Origin: Muribaculaceae bacterium
GTDB lineage: Bacteria; Bacteroidota; Bacteroidia; Bacteroidales; Muribaculaceae
Direction of reading: 5' to 3'
Assembly: GCA_009775125.1 (NCBI GenBank)
Contig: VSPD01000005.1
Coordinates: forward strand, 1 to 64,000
DNA: 64,000 bases
The position numbers and the translations under genes were made by a program. Positions 1 through 8,731 of the stretch are shown piece by piece. How positions within the stretch are numbered: the first letter of the stretch is position 1; every line of letters starts with the position of its first letter. Below the pieces are notes generated by a model that saw nothing but the letters and a program-made list of their open reading frames with translations, had not been told where the DNA came from and ran no database searches.

Positions 1-50
1 AGAGATAAGTATATGTAAGACAATAACGTTTGAAAATGGATTTCATTGCA

Positions 51-767
51 TTAATTCTTTAATAAAACATACTTAATATGAAAAATTCGGCATATCGTGT
101 CGGTCGACGGGCGCATCACCAGCCGTGGAGGGTCGACAAGGGCGATGGCGTCGCAACGGTCGCGCGCTATATCGAGCTCGTGGGTTGAATACACCACGGT
201 CTTGCCTCCTTCGCGGGCTATGCCGGAAAGCAGGTCGGCAAGCTCGTAACGGCCCGGCAAGTCGAGAAACGACGTGGGCTCATCGAGCAATATCACCGGC
301 GTGTCCTGCGCCAAGGCCCGCGCTATCATCACGCGCTGACACTCGCCGTCGCTCATCGTATCCATGGTGCGCGTGGCATAGTCCGACATTCCCACTGCGG
401 CGAGTGCCGCTTCTACGGCCCGACGGTCGGCTTCCGAGAGCCGCCCTATCCAGTCGGTGTACGGCGCGCGTCCCATGCCCACGACAGAGGCGCACGACAG
501 ATTGGAAATGCGCACACGCTGTGTGGTGACGAAAGCCACAGTACGCGCCCGTTCCGCGGCCGACATCGACGCGAGGTTCTTGCCGCCGACGCGAACCACG
601 CCCGACATCGGGCGATCGATGCCGGCAAGCACGCGCAGCAACGACGATTTGCCCGCGCCGTTGCGTCCGATCAAAGCCGTGCAGGCTCCGGCGGCAAATA
701 CCCCTTCGGCATTTTCCACCAAGATTTTTCGCCCGTGCCCGACACTTAGATTTTCAATCTCGACCAT
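51..767 (-). CDS. ABC transporter ATPase, FecE/BtuD family
   Basis: Cytoplasmic ATPase of an importer for iron-siderophore, heme or cobalamin-type ligands, 238 aa. Visible are Walker A GRNGAGKS, a signature in the form MSDGE, Walker B VILLDEPTS and the switch His in STHELD. The ATG at 767 is chosen over an upstream in-frame alternative because MVEIENLSV opens the ABC domain and lies 2 bp after the permease stop. It is the last gene of a binding protein-permease-ATPase operon. The C-terminus is short, as in many Bacteroidales homologues. The ligand cannot be told from sequence; no cobalamin riboswitch precedes the operon. Confidence 0.9.
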   Translation of the reverse strand: MVEIENLSVGHGRKILVENAEGVFAAGACTALIGRNGAGKSSLLRVLAGIDRPMSGVVRVGGKNLASMSAAERARTVAFVTTQRVRISNLSCASVVGMGRAPYTDWIGRLSEADRRAVEAALAAVGMSDYATRTMDTMSDGECQRVMIARALAQDTPVILLDEPTSFLDLPGRYELADLLSGIAREGGKTVVYSTHELDIARDRCDAIALVDPPRLVMRPSTDTICRIFHIKYVLLKN

Positions 768-769
768 AA

Positions 770-1768
770 TCAATTCCTGTTTTTCAATACAATCCATACA
801 ACCACAGGTATGCCCAGCAAAGCCGTAACGGCATTAACAGGGATTCCACCGGCTTTCGACAGTATGTCGCAAACAAGCATGGTGCACGCTCCGAGCACGA
901 CGCAGCCGGGCATCACCACTCGACAGTCGGCGTTGCCGAACATGGTGCGCACCACATGCGGCACAGCCAAGCCTACAAAGCCTATCGGGCCGCAAAAGGC
1001 AGTGACCGTGCCGGCAAGCAGAGTTGTCGATATAAATATCACCGCACGCGACCGGCGCAGGTCCACGCCCATCGTCGCGGCATATTGCTCTCCGAGCATG
1101 AGAAGGTTCAACGGTTTCAATGCCGCAATACCGATTAAAAGCCCTGCGCCCACGGCCACGGCGAGTATCACAAGTTGCGGAGCAGTGACATCGCCAAGCG
1201 AGCCCATGGTCCACACCACGAAACTCTTCAAGGCCTCCTCACGGCTCAGGTATTGGAGCACTTGCACCACAGCGCCCACCCCCGACGAGAACATCATGCC
1301 GAGGATAAGCACCACCATAATATCTTTCATCCTTGCGCTCACGGCGGCAATGACCATGAGCACGGCTGCCGCTCCGGCCCATGCCGCTCCGGCCACGCCA
1401 AGCTGCTGCACCTGTGCCATCGAAGCGCCGACAAGGGGGGCGCCGAGTATAAAGAGCGCCACGCCCAACGAGGCTCCCGACGATATGCCGAGCACATATG
1501 GCCCGGCAAGCGGATTGCGAAACAGCGTCTGCATCTGCATACCGCTCACCGACAGCGCGGCTCCGGCCAACACGGCCACAAGGGCTTTCATCAGACGTAT
1601 CGACCGCACGATTTTCACTGTCGTGGGATCGGCGTTGCCCCACAGGGCATCCCATACCCGGCCAATCGACAGCGATGTCGACCCCACCGTCATGTCTACG
1701 ACAAACAGCGCGGCCGTCACCGCCAACAGCAAGGCAAACAGCCTGTATTCCCGTCCCCGGCCCCTCAT
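770..1768 (-). CDS. FecCD/BtuC-family ABC transporter permease
   Basis: Inner-membrane permease, 332 aa, the usual length for FecD/BtuC proteins with about ten membrane helices. The family motif region SGMQMQTLFRNPLAGPYVLG and the downstream GLAVPHVVR are clear. The ATG at 1768 overlaps the stop of the upstream binding-protein gene by 4 bp (ATGA), which points to translational coupling; a longer in-frame extension would run deep into that gene and has no membrane character. It pairs with the ATPase that follows at 767. Substrate is an iron chelate or corrinoid by family; not resolved further. Confidence 0.92.
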   Translation of the reverse strand: MRGRGREYRLFALLLAVTAALFVVDMTVGSTSLSIGRVWDALWGNADPTTVKIVRSIRLMKALVAVLAGAALSVSGMQMQTLFRNPLAGPYVLGISSGASLGVALFILGAPLVGASMAQVQQLGVAGAAWAGAAAVLMVIAAVSARMKDIMVVLILGMMFSSGVGAVVQVLQYLSREEALKSFVVWTMGSLGDVTAPQLVILAVAVGAGLLIGIAALKPLNLLMLGEQYAATMGVDLRRSRAVIFISTTLLAGTVTAFCGPIGFVGLAVPHVVRTMFGNADCRVVMPGCVVLGACTMLVCDILSKAGGIPVNAVTALLGIPVVVWIVLKNRN

Positions 1769-2898
1769 CTCAACCGACGGTAATAAATCATTGCGGAATC
1801 GGGAAGCAACCCGGGATGGAATATGTTCACAAGGTCGTGGAGCACGGCGTCGGGGTTCACCACGCCGCTCTCCCAGTAGTCGTTGCCACCGCCGGCGGTG
1901 GCGCGCAGCGACGAGTTCCACACATTGCCGTTTCTCAACGGGGGCGTTTCCGTCAGATTCGGCACCGCCGAGCGCAGCCCGTCGAGCGTGTCGTAAATTC
2001 CGGTGTTGATCCACACGTCGGCCTCCGACGCCATGCGCAGAGCCTCTTCCATGTCGACAGGCAACGAGCGGTTGCCCGGATGGCCGGCATATACATATCG
2101 TCCTCCGGCATCGGCAATGAGCCGGGCCACATAACTGTCGGCCGAAGCCATAACCCACTGGTCGGCATACGGAGTGTTTATCATCACCGCGGGAGCATCG
2201 TCGGCCTCGGCGGCTATCTTCTTTATCTCGTCGTATCGCTCAGGCACACCGGCAAAATATTCACGCGCTTCCCGGCCAAGACCCGTCATCTCGCCCACAG
2301 GCACAATCCACTCGGCCTTGCCCACAGGCGAATCTTCAAGATATTCACCGACATATGCAAACGGGATGCCGAGCTCCTTCAACTTAGGTTCGAGCGCGCT
2401 CGCTCCGGCCACGCCGTAGAGCAGCACAAGGTCGGGACGCGCCCCTACGAGAGCCTCATAATCGATGTTTCCATCATAGCCCACATCGGCCACGCTGTCG
2501 GCATGGGCGCGGATATATTCGTTTGTTATAAACCCAATCCCCGACACGCCTACAATACGGTCGGCGGCTCCGAGCGCATCGAGCATTGCCACATGGCTCG
2601 ACGACATGCACACCACGCGCCGTGCCGGAGCCGCGAGCACTTGCCCGTCGAAGCCGGCCGGAGCATCCTCGCCCTCTGCAAGCACGAGAAGCCGTGTCAC
2701 TGCCGACGAATCGGCTCCTTGCCAGGGGCTGCGCGTCTCAATAAGCATGCTTTCGCCGTCGGGCGCCCGCAAAATTCCGAACCCCGACGCATAAGCCGGC
2801 TCATATGCCCGCTCCGTAAATTTTCCGGCATCGCCTCCCGCGCATCCGCAGAGAATGGCAAAAACACACGCAAATAAAATATATCCTAACTTATTCAT
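1765..2898 (-). CDS. Periplasmic substrate-binding lipoprotein of ABC importer
   Basis: A 377-aa lipoprotein whose signal peptide ends in a lipobox (ILCGC, Cys about residue 19). The body has the class III binding-protein pattern seen in BtuF/FhuD: RRVVCMSSSHVAMLDALG, then ALVGARPDLVLLYG, then a long helix and a second lobe. It should capture the ligand in the periplasm and pass it to the permease encoded immediately downstream. First gene of the importer operon. The 77-bp spacer before it (2899-2975) carries a short GTGCAT-type repeat and no recognised riboswitch, so regulation is unknown. Confidence 0.88.
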   Translation of the reverse strand: MNKLGYILFACVFAILCGCAGGDAGKFTERAYEPAYASGFGILRAPDGESMLIETRSPWQGADSSAVTRLLVLAEGEDAPAGFDGQVLAAPARRVVCMSSSHVAMLDALGAADRIVGVSGIGFITNEYIRAHADSVADVGYDGNIDYEALVGARPDLVLLYGVAGASALEPKLKELGIPFAYVGEYLEDSPVGKAEWIVPVGEMTGLGREAREYFAGVPERYDEIKKIAAEADDAPAVMINTPYADQWVMASADSYVARLIADAGGRYVYAGHPGNRSLPVDMEEALRMASEADVWINTGIYDTLDGLRSAVPNLTETPPLRNGNVWNSSLRATAGGGNDYWESGVVNPDAVLHDLVNIFHPGLLPDSAMIYYRRLR

Positions 2899-2946
2899 AT
2901 TTAATCATTCAATCACGATATATAATTTGCAACACGCTGAATGCCA

Positions 2947-2974
2947 AATGTGCATTGTGCATCGCGCATCGTGC
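2947..2974. repeat. Short GTGCAT/GCGCATC degenerate tandem repeat
   Basis: The spacer contains TGTGCATTGTGCATCGCGCA followed by TCGTGC, a roughly 8-bp degenerate repeat. Related words recur near 62826-62905, between the riboswitch and its first gene. No function is evident. Confidence 0.5.
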
Positions 2975-2975
2975 T

Positions 2976-3620
2976 TTATTGAAGCACCGAGTCAACGGCG
3001 GCCTTGATCAGCGGGCCCATCACGGCATAACCTGCCGCATTGGGATGCGCGCCGTCGAGGGTATATTGCTCGGCAAATGCGCCGTCGGCATCGGCCAGCG
3101 GAGTGTGGAGGTCGACGTAAGCCACGCCAAGGCTGTCGGCGAGAGCCTTTACCTTGCCATTTACGCGGATTATGTCGGCAGCCGGGCGCATCTCCGTACG
3201 CCAGAAGAAATAATTCGACGGCAGATTGGATGTAACCACCGGTACGGCTCCCGCCTCGCGGCTCAGCTCAATCATCTTTTCAATGTTGGCCACCATCTGC
3301 TCGTCGGTCACAGGACCTTCGTTAGCAGCCACATCGTTGCTGTTGGCCGATACTATCACCACCACATCGGGATTCGATTTCAAGACAGAGTTTGGAAAAC
3401 GGCGGAGCACCTGACGCGAGGTCTCGCCCGACACGGCAAAGTCGATATATCCTTCGGTGGCAAAGAATGTCGAGTCGTAGTCAATCCAGAAATCGGCGAT
3501 AGAGTTACCTGCCACGGCCACGACAGGCGTTTTCTCTTCTTTCGCAATTTCTTTGCCCGAAGGCGCGGTACATGCTCCAAGGAGCAATGCCAAGGCGGCT
3601 GAATATAATACTTTCTTCAT
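2976..3620 (-). CDS. SGNH/GDSL-type hydrolase lipoprotein
   Basis: A 214-aa secreted esterase-like protein. The N-terminus is a lipoprotein signal (LLLGAC). SGNH blocks are visible: the nucleophile block reads VAGNSIADFW (GNS instead of GDS), the Asn block is SANSNDVA, and the C-terminal catalytic block is DGAHPNAAGY with Asp and His. It resembles carbohydrate acetyl-esterase or PAF-acetylhydrolase-like members. Its ATG overlaps the stop of the upstream nucleotidyltransferase gene by 4 bp, so it belongs to the pdxA-side operon. Substrate unknown. Confidence 0.8.
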   Translation of the reverse strand: MKKVLYSAALALLLGACTAPSGKEIAKEEKTPVVAVAGNSIADFWIDYDSTFFATEGYIDFAVSGETSRQVLRRFPNSVLKSNPDVVVIVSANSNDVAANEGPVTDEQMVANIEKMIELSREAGAVPVVTSNLPSNYFFWRTEMRPAADIIRVNGKVKALADSLGVAYVDLHTPLADADGAFAEQYTLDGAHPNAAGYAVMGPLIKAAVDSVLQ

Positions 3621-4315
3621 GATTTGATAAATTCACGCGCCACGGCAATATCCGAGGCATGGTCGACATCTACTATTTTTTCAATGGGATAGGCTTTGAG
3701 ACGAAGTCCGGCGTCGACAAGCGCGCGCTGATAGTTGCGCATCCGGCTCACGCCCTTTTCGAAGCATGATTCGAGCACGGGCAAGGCGCGGTCTGTCAGG
3801 CCGTAGATACCGCCCGAGATATATTTCACGCCGGGAGCCATGCTGTCGAGAAATCCGGTGATGCGCATATCGGCGTCGGTGACCACGTAAAGCGGCTTCT
3901 CATCATCGACATATGGCGTTACGGCCATCATTCCGTCGGCCTCGGTGTCGGCGGCAAACGCACGCGCATATGCGGCGAAGTCTTCCTCGCGGAACACGGT
4001 GTCGACAGTCGTCAATATAAACTTGCCCGGCGAGAACCGGCGCGACACCTCATAAAAGCTGTGCATCGAGCTGGGCGTAGTCTTCACCGTGAGATGCAGC
4101 GGCACGGGCAAGTCGAGCCCTTCGAGATAGCGGCGCACCTCGGTCATATGCTCATTCACAATCACAGATATTTCCTCGGCATCGCAGGCAAGGAAAATAT
4201 CAATAAGGCGTCGTATCATCGGACGCCCGTCGAGGTCGACAAGCGGCTTGGGCAAAGCCACGCCTTCCTGCACAAGCCGGGAGCCTTCTCCGGCAGCTAT
4301 TATTGCAAATTTCAT
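3617..4315 (-). CDS. Sugar-phosphate nucleotidyltransferase family protein
   Basis: A 232-aa protein of the NTP-transferase fold. The N-terminal nucleotide-binding signature AAGEGSRL and the PKPLV lysine block are present, followed by a domain with ISGGIYGL. It probably activates a sugar-1-phosphate or phosphocompound with an NTP; the substrate is not readable. ATG 4315 was chosen: an in-frame TTG at 4327 would overlap the pdxA stop but adds only four residues, while the ATG gives the canonical MKFAIIAAG start. It is 8 bp downstream of pdxA and overlaps the SGNH gene that follows. Confidence 0.8.
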   Translation of the reverse strand: MKFAIIAAGEGSRLVQEGVALPKPLVDLDGRPMIRRLIDIFLACDAEEISVIVNEHMTEVRRYLEGLDLPVPLHLTVKTTPSSMHSFYEVSRRFSPGKFILTTVDTVFREEDFAAYARAFAADTEADGMMAVTPYVDDEKPLYVVTDADMRITGFLDSMAPGVKYISGGIYGLTDRALPVLESCFEKGVSRMRNYQRALVDAGLRLKAYPIEKIVDVDHASDIAVAREFIKS

Positions 4316-4323
4316 GGCTTCCG

Positions 4324-5499
4324 TCAATTTTCTTGTGCGGGGTTGTTTTCTTCCGCCTTCTGCTCGGCAGCCGGTTCTTTTTCTTCGGCCGGAGCCTGTG
4401 ACGTTGCCTCGCGTTCAGGCTTGTCATTCTTCGGACGCTGCTTTTTCTCGGGTTTGAGGCTTTGCTTTTTCAGAGGGCGCGCGGTGGCCTCAGCCTCGCG
4501 TTCGCGGCAACGGAATATGTCGATAGCCGAATATATGGCCTGGCGGAGCGACTCCGACGAAGCCTCGCCGGTGCCTACAATATCATAGCCTGTGCCATGG
4601 TCGGGCGATGTGCGCACAAACGGAAGCCCGGCTGTGAAGTTCACACCCGTATCCATAGCCATGGCCTTGAAAGGGGCAAGTCCCTGATCGTGATACATGG
4701 CGAGGATGCCGTCGAATTTCACGAAGCGTCCCGCTCCGAAAAATCCGTCGGCGGCATACGGGCCAAACGCCCAGATGCCGGCCTGCTTGGCTTCTTCGAT
4801 GGCCGGGATTATCTCGTCGTTTTCTTCATGGCCGAGCATACCGCCCTCGCCTGCATGAGGGTTGAGCGACAGCACGGCTATACGCGGAGAGTGGATTCCG
4901 AAGTCGGCCACAAGCGAGCGGTTGAAGGTTTTCAGCTTTTCCACCACAGCTTCTTTTGTGATATGCGCCGGCACTTCCGAAAGGGGCATATGGGTGGTGA
5001 CAAGCGCGACACGCATATTATCGGAGCAAAGCACCATAAGAGCTTTCGCGCCGTCGCCGACAGCCGATTCGAGATATTCGGTGTGGCCGGGGAAAGTAAA
5101 AGTTTCGCTCTGTATGTTGGCTTTATTGATCGGCGATGTCACGAGCACGTCGATTTTGCCCTCGCGCAGGTCGGCCACGGCACGTTCGAGCGATATGAAA
5201 GCTGCCTCGCCGGCCACTGCCGACGACATGCCCGGCTCTACCTTCACGTCCTCGCCCACCACATTTATTATATTATTGGCGGCATCCTTGGCCTCGTCGG
5301 CCGATTCTATCTGCACAAGAGGCACGTTGGGCATTTCGAGCAGTTTGCGGTAGTGCGCGGCAATCTTGGCGGAGCCGTAGATTACCGGAGTGCACAATTC
5401 AAGGATTCGGTTGTCCTCGAGTGTTTTGAGTATCACTTCGTAACCTATGCCGTTGATGTCGCCGTGGGTTATTCCCACGCGTATTTGTCTGGTTGTCAT
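4324..5499 (-). CDS. pdxA: 4-hydroxythreonine-4-phosphate dehydrogenase PdxA
   Basis: NAD-dependent oxidation of 4-phosphohydroxy-L-threonine in pyridoxal phosphate synthesis. The N-terminal GITHGDINGIGYE, TSPINK, FPGHTEYL and the metal-site regions LSLNPHAGEGG and MYHDQGLAPFK are typical. The protein has 391 aa, longer than the usual 330-360. The excess is a C-terminal tail from about residue 330 rich in Lys, Glu, Pro and Ala, which looks disordered and is not part of the enzyme fold. First gene of a minus-strand cluster with the nucleotidyltransferase and SGNH lipoprotein. Confidence 0.95.
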   Translation of the reverse strand: MTTRQIRVGITHGDINGIGYEVILKTLEDNRILELCTPVIYGSAKIAAHYRKLLEMPNVPLVQIESADEAKDAANNIINVVGEDVKVEPGMSSAVAGEAAFISLERAVADLREGKIDVLVTSPINKANIQSETFTFPGHTEYLESAVGDGAKALMVLCSDNMRVALVTTHMPLSEVPAHITKEAVVEKLKTFNRSLVADFGIHSPRIAVLSLNPHAGEGGMLGHEENDEIIPAIEEAKQAGIWAFGPYAADGFFGAGRFVKFDGILAMYHDQGLAPFKAMAMDTGVNFTAGLPFVRTSPDHGTGYDIVGTGEASSESLRQAIYSAIDIFRCREREAEATARPLKKQSLKPEKKQRPKNDKPEREATSQAPAEEKEPAAEQKAEENNPAQEN

Positions 5500-5502
5500 T
5501 TT

Positions 5503-5590
5503 TTTCGAGTTATTTCGAGTTAGGTCGATTTATGTCGATTTAAATCGATATATTTCGATATATGTCGAGATATTTCGATTTAAGCCGATT
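5503..5590. repeat. TCGATTTA-type degenerate tandem repeat spacer
   Basis: The spacer between rlmN and pdxA consists almost wholly of variants of an 11-12 bp word such as TATTTCGAGT, TATGTCGATT and TATTTCGATA. The same kind of repeat fills 46316-46408. Repeat copies are imperfect and contain local palindromes (TAAATCGATATA). No coding capacity or transposase is linked to it. Confidence 0.75.
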
Positions 5591-5594
5591 GTTT

Positions 5595-6626
5595 TTACTT
5601 GTCTTTTTGCTTTCCGGCAAGCATGCCGCATGCCGCCATTATGTCTTCGCCGCGCGATGCGCGGATAGTGGCCGTTACGCCTATGGCATTGAGCCGGTCG
5701 CGGAAGGCTTCCATGGCCTCGCGCGTGGCTGGAGCCAGCGGGCTGTCGGGTATGGCATGGAATCGAATAAGGTTTACGCGCGCCCCTGTGCCTTTGATAA
5801 GACGGGCGAGCGCCTCGGCATGACGGATTGTGTCGTTCACGCCGTGCCACATTATATATTCCATGGTGAGGCGACGCTGATGGGCGAAATCGTATTTGCG
5901 AAGCAGGTCTACAATCTTCACCATCGGGAAGGCGCGCTCAACGGGCATAAGCTCGGCGCGCTGCGAAGGCAGCGGAGAGTGCACGCTCACGGCCAAATGC
6001 ACCTTCGTGGTCTCTATCAGGCGTTTCATTTCGGCGAGTTTGCCGATAGTGCTCACCGTGATGCGCGTCGGGCTCCAGCCCAGTCCCCATTTCGCGGTGA
6101 GGACATCGATGGCGCGAAGCACCTCGTCGAGATTATCCATAGGCTCGCCCATGCCCATAAACACGATATTGGTGAGCGAGCGCGATTCGGGTATCGAAAA
6201 TATCTGGTTCAGAATCTGCGAGGCGGCAAGATTGCCGTGGAAGCCCTGCCGGCCGGTCATGCAAAAGGTGCATCCCATCTTGCATCCTGCCTGCGACGAC
6301 ACACACAGCGTGGCGCGGTCGCCGTCGGGAATATAGACGGCCTCCACGTCGCGGCCTCCCGCACCTTCAAAAAGATACTTGCGAGTGCCGTCGGAGCTTT
6401 CCGTCACCAGCTTGGGCGCATATGTTCCTATACAATATTTTTCCGAGAGAAGGGCTCGGGCCTGCTTGGGCAAGTCGGTCATCTCATCAATTTCCGACAC
6501 CCGCTTATCGTAAATCCATTTTGCCATCTGGCCGGCGGCAAAACGCCGCAATCCGGCTTCTGCCGCCACTTCGGCGAGGGCGTCGGGCGTCATGCCAAGC
6601 AAGGCAATCTTGGGTTTCTGTTCCAT
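5595..6626 (-). CDS. rlmN: Dual-specificity 23S rRNA/tRNA methyltransferase RlmN
   Basis: Radical SAM enzyme that makes 2-methyladenosine in 23S rRNA and tRNA, 343 aa, usual length. The CX3CX2C cluster site is at Cys115, Cys119 and Cys122 (AGCKMGCTFC). The two methyl-transfer cysteines correspond to Cys108 (ATLCVSS) and Cys333 near the end (AACGML). The motif MGMGEPMDN follows. It is monocistronic or leads into the repeat spacer before pdxA. A TAnnTTTG box lies just upstream on the minus strand. Confidence 0.96.
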   Translation of the reverse strand: MEQKPKIALLGMTPDALAEVAAEAGLRRFAAGQMAKWIYDKRVSEIDEMTDLPKQARALLSEKYCIGTYAPKLVTESSDGTRKYLFEGAGGRDVEAVYIPDGDRATLCVSSQAGCKMGCTFCMTGRQGFHGNLAASQILNQIFSIPESRSLTNIVFMGMGEPMDNLDEVLRAIDVLTAKWGLGWSPTRITVSTIGKLAEMKRLIETTKVHLAVSVHSPLPSQRAELMPVERAFPMVKIVDLLRKYDFAHQRRLTMEYIMWHGVNDTIRHAEALARLIKGTGARVNLIRFHAIPDSPLAPATREAMEAFRDRLNAIGVTATIRASRGEDIMAACGMLAGKQKDK

Positions 6627-6648
6627 GGAGTATTTGGGTTTTATGACA

Positions 6649-6656
6649 CAAAATTA
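6649..6656 (-). promoter_or_regulatory. Bacteroidales -7 box for rlmN
   Basis: On the minus strand the sequence reads TAATTTTG, matching the Bacteroides -7 consensus TAnnTTTG, 22 bp upstream of the rlmN start codon. A good -33 TTTG at normal spacing is not obvious, so the call rests on the -7 box and position. Confidence 0.5.
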
Positions 6657-6714
6657 GTAAATTATCTGCAAAAATTGATATTGTAGCATAATAATCGTTA
6701 AATGTTAACTATTT

Positions 6715-6748
6715 TTTGGTGTTTTTTCGTTGGTTTTAATTAATTTTG
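6715..6748 (+). promoter_or_regulatory. Bacteroidales promoter for coaX operon
   Basis: TTTG at 6715-6718 and TAATTTTG at 6741-6748 are separated by 22 bp. The start codon of coaX is at 6757, so with initiation about 7 bp after the -7 box the 5' leader would be nearly absent. Confidence 0.6.
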
Positions 6749-6756
6749 TCGGCGAA

Positions 6757-7470
6757 ATGGAAAAAACGTGTCTTACAGTCGATATCGGCAACTCCTCCAC
6801 TAAATGGGCTGTCTGGTCCGGCGACGAGATTGTAGCCCTCGGCCGTGTGCCGGCCCTCTCGGAGTCGACGGTGGAGTCCATCACTGCCAAATACGGCGTC
6901 ATCGACGCTGTGGCTGTGTCGTGTGTGGGCAGCGCCGAGCGTATTCCGGCTATCGAAGGCGCTCTGATTCTATCGGCATCCACCCCGCTGCCAATCGATA
7001 TTTCAGAATACGCCCCGGGGCTTGGAGCCGACCGCATCGCCGCCATGGCGGGCGCCGAGGCTTTGGAGCCCGGCTCTGCCAAGATGGTAATCGACTACGG
7101 CACCGCCGTGACTTACGACCGCCTCGACGCCGGAGCTCGATTTGCCGGCGGCAACATTGCCCCGGGAATCACCACCCGATTTATTTCGTTGCGTCAGGAC
7201 ACGGCTTTGTTGCCCCGCGTCGAGACCGAGGGCGCACTGCGCCTTTCGTCGCTGTCGACATCCGAGGCAATCCTTTCAGGCGTGATGCTTGGCATCCTCG
7301 CCGAATACGATATCTACGCCTCGCTTTGCCCGTCGGTATTTATCACAGGCGGCGACGCGCCCGATTTCCTCAAATATCTCCCTGCCTCCAAACCTGTTCC
7401 CCGCTATGAACCGAACCTGGTGCATATCGGCCTAAAAAGAATAATCGATTATAACAATAATGAAATTTAA
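6757..7470 (+). CDS. coaX: Type III pantothenate kinase CoaX
   Basis: Phosphorylates pantothenate, first step of coenzyme A synthesis. The 237-aa protein shows the type III features: N-terminal phosphate-binding VDIGNSSTKWAVW, GADRIAAMAGA, and IDYGTAVTYD followed by GGNIAPGI. ATG 6757 gives MEKTCLTVDIGN; an earlier in-frame TTG lies inside the promoter and was rejected. Its stop overlaps the start of the next gene by 11 bp. Likely the first gene of coaX-OMP-lptC-CNNM, an order familiar in Bacteroidales. Confidence 0.93.
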   Translation: MEKTCLTVDIGNSSTKWAVWSGDEIVALGRVPALSESTVESITAKYGVIDAVAVSCVGSAERIPAIEGALILSASTPLPIDISEYAPGLGADRIAAMAGAEALEPGSAKMVIDYGTAVTYDRLDAGARFAGGNIAPGITTRFISLRQDTALLPRVETEGALRLSSLSTSEAILSGVMLGILAEYDIYASLCPSVFITGGDAPDFLKYLPASKPVPRYEPNLVHIGLKRIIDYNNNEI

Positions 7471-8707
7471 ATTCTCAGGCCTCTTTGCCTTCGTGGCCGC
7501 AACCATCATCACAGGCCTTGCCGCCGGAGCACAGAACTCCACTTTAACGCCTTACAGCCGCTATGGCTACGGCATCCTCTCTGATAATGCCACATCTGCC
7601 CAGCGCGCAATGGGCGGCGTGGGCTACGCTATGAACTCCGGTCGCCAAATCAACGTAATGAACCCGGCTTCGTATGCCGCCGTCGACTCCCTCACCTTCC
7701 TTTTCGACATGGGCGTCGACTTCACCTCGCTGTGGAGCAAGGAAGGCACCACATCCGAAAACAATTTCGGCGGAGGCCTCGACTACATCACCATGCTTTT
7801 CCCCGTCACGAAATATATGGGCGTGAGCCTTGGTATCCTCCCCTATTCGTCGGTGGGCTATTCTTTCGGCTCTGAAATCGACAACGGCGCAACGGCCCGT
7901 CAGGGTTCAGGCAGCATCAACCAGGCTTATGTGGGCTGGGGTGCCACGCCGTTCAAGAATTTCTACGCCGGCTTCAATTTCAGCTACCTGTTCGGCAACA
8001 CTGTCAACGACGTATATGCCTACACTATCACCGGGTCCACCTCGCTTTTCCAACGCGAGATGAAGGTGCGCGACTGGCATCTCGACATCGGCTTGCAATA
8101 CTCGTTCGACATCAAGCCCGAAAACCGCGTAACACTCGGCGTGACATACAGCCCCGGCAAAAGCCTCCACGGCGAGACCTACGGCGTGTACTACGACACC
8201 AACCTCGACTCCAAGCCCGACACCGTAGGATTCACCAAACTCAACGGACTGTATTCCATTCCGGCATCATACGGAGCCGGTATCAACTACCAATGGCGCA
8301 ACCGCCTCATGATAGAGGCCGACTTCACCTACCAGCCTTGGAAAGACGCAAAATACGCCCCCATTGAAAACTTCGAGGTGACGGAATTTTCCAACCGTTG
8401 GAAAATCGGCGCCGGCGTGCAATACACTCCCTCGCCCCGCGGCAGCTACTTCCAGCGTGTGCAGTACCGTCTCGGCGGATACTACAACCACGACTACCTT
8501 ATGATTCTCGGCAACAACATCCGCGAATACGGAGCGTCGGTAGGTTTCGGCTTCCCCGTGCCCGGCTTCAAATCGGTTGTGAACCTCGGCATCGAGTACA
8601 AGCACCGTCAGGCCAACCCCAACCCGCTCATCAAAGAGCAATACCTCAACATCACCATCGGAATCAACTTCAATGAAATGTGGTTCCGCAAGGCCAAGAT
8701 TTACTAA
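7460..8707 (+). CDS. Outer membrane beta-barrel protein, FadL/OmpP1-like
   Basis: A 415-aa exported protein with a cleavable signal peptide ending near AGAQ. Short alternating hydrophobic/aromatic strands run to a C-terminal aromatic-rich end (LNITIGINFNEMWF), which fits an outer membrane barrel. The N-terminal SRYGYGILSDNATSAQRAMG is typical of the Bacteroidales homologues found between coaX and lptC. Function is not established; hydrophobic-compound transport or a role linked to envelope biogenesis is inferred from fold and neighbours. Confidence 0.75.
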   Translation: MKFKFSGLFAFVAATIITGLAAGAQNSTLTPYSRYGYGILSDNATSAQRAMGGVGYAMNSGRQINVMNPASYAAVDSLTFLFDMGVDFTSLWSKEGTTSENNFGGGLDYITMLFPVTKYMGVSLGILPYSSVGYSFGSEIDNGATARQGSGSINQAYVGWGATPFKNFYAGFNFSYLFGNTVNDVYAYTITGSTSLFQREMKVRDWHLDIGLQYSFDIKPENRVTLGVTYSPGKSLHGETYGVYYDTNLDSKPDTVGFTKLNGLYSIPASYGAGINYQWRNRLMIEADFTYQPWKDAKYAPIENFEVTEFSNRWKIGAGVQYTPSPRGSYFQRVQYRLGGYYNHDYLMILGNNIREYGASVGFGFPVPGFKSVVNLGIEYKHRQANPNPLIKEQYLNITIGINFNEMWFRKAKIY

Positions 8708-8731
8708 TACGTTCACCGATAAGGCATCGTA

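Noticed and set aside
810..2009. Long plus-strand frames opposite the ABC importer genes
   Set aside because: They are antisense to three recognised genes with ordered overlaps and carry no recognisable motifs.
51..2898. Calling the importer a dedicated B12 uptake system
   Set aside because: The family fits BtuCDF equally with iron-chelate importers, and the cobalamin riboswitch is about 60 kb away, not upstream of it.
4316..4327. TTG start for the nucleotidyltransferase overlapping pdxA
   Set aside because: It would give an overlap typical of operons, but the ATG at 4315 gives the family N-terminus and is the more common codon.
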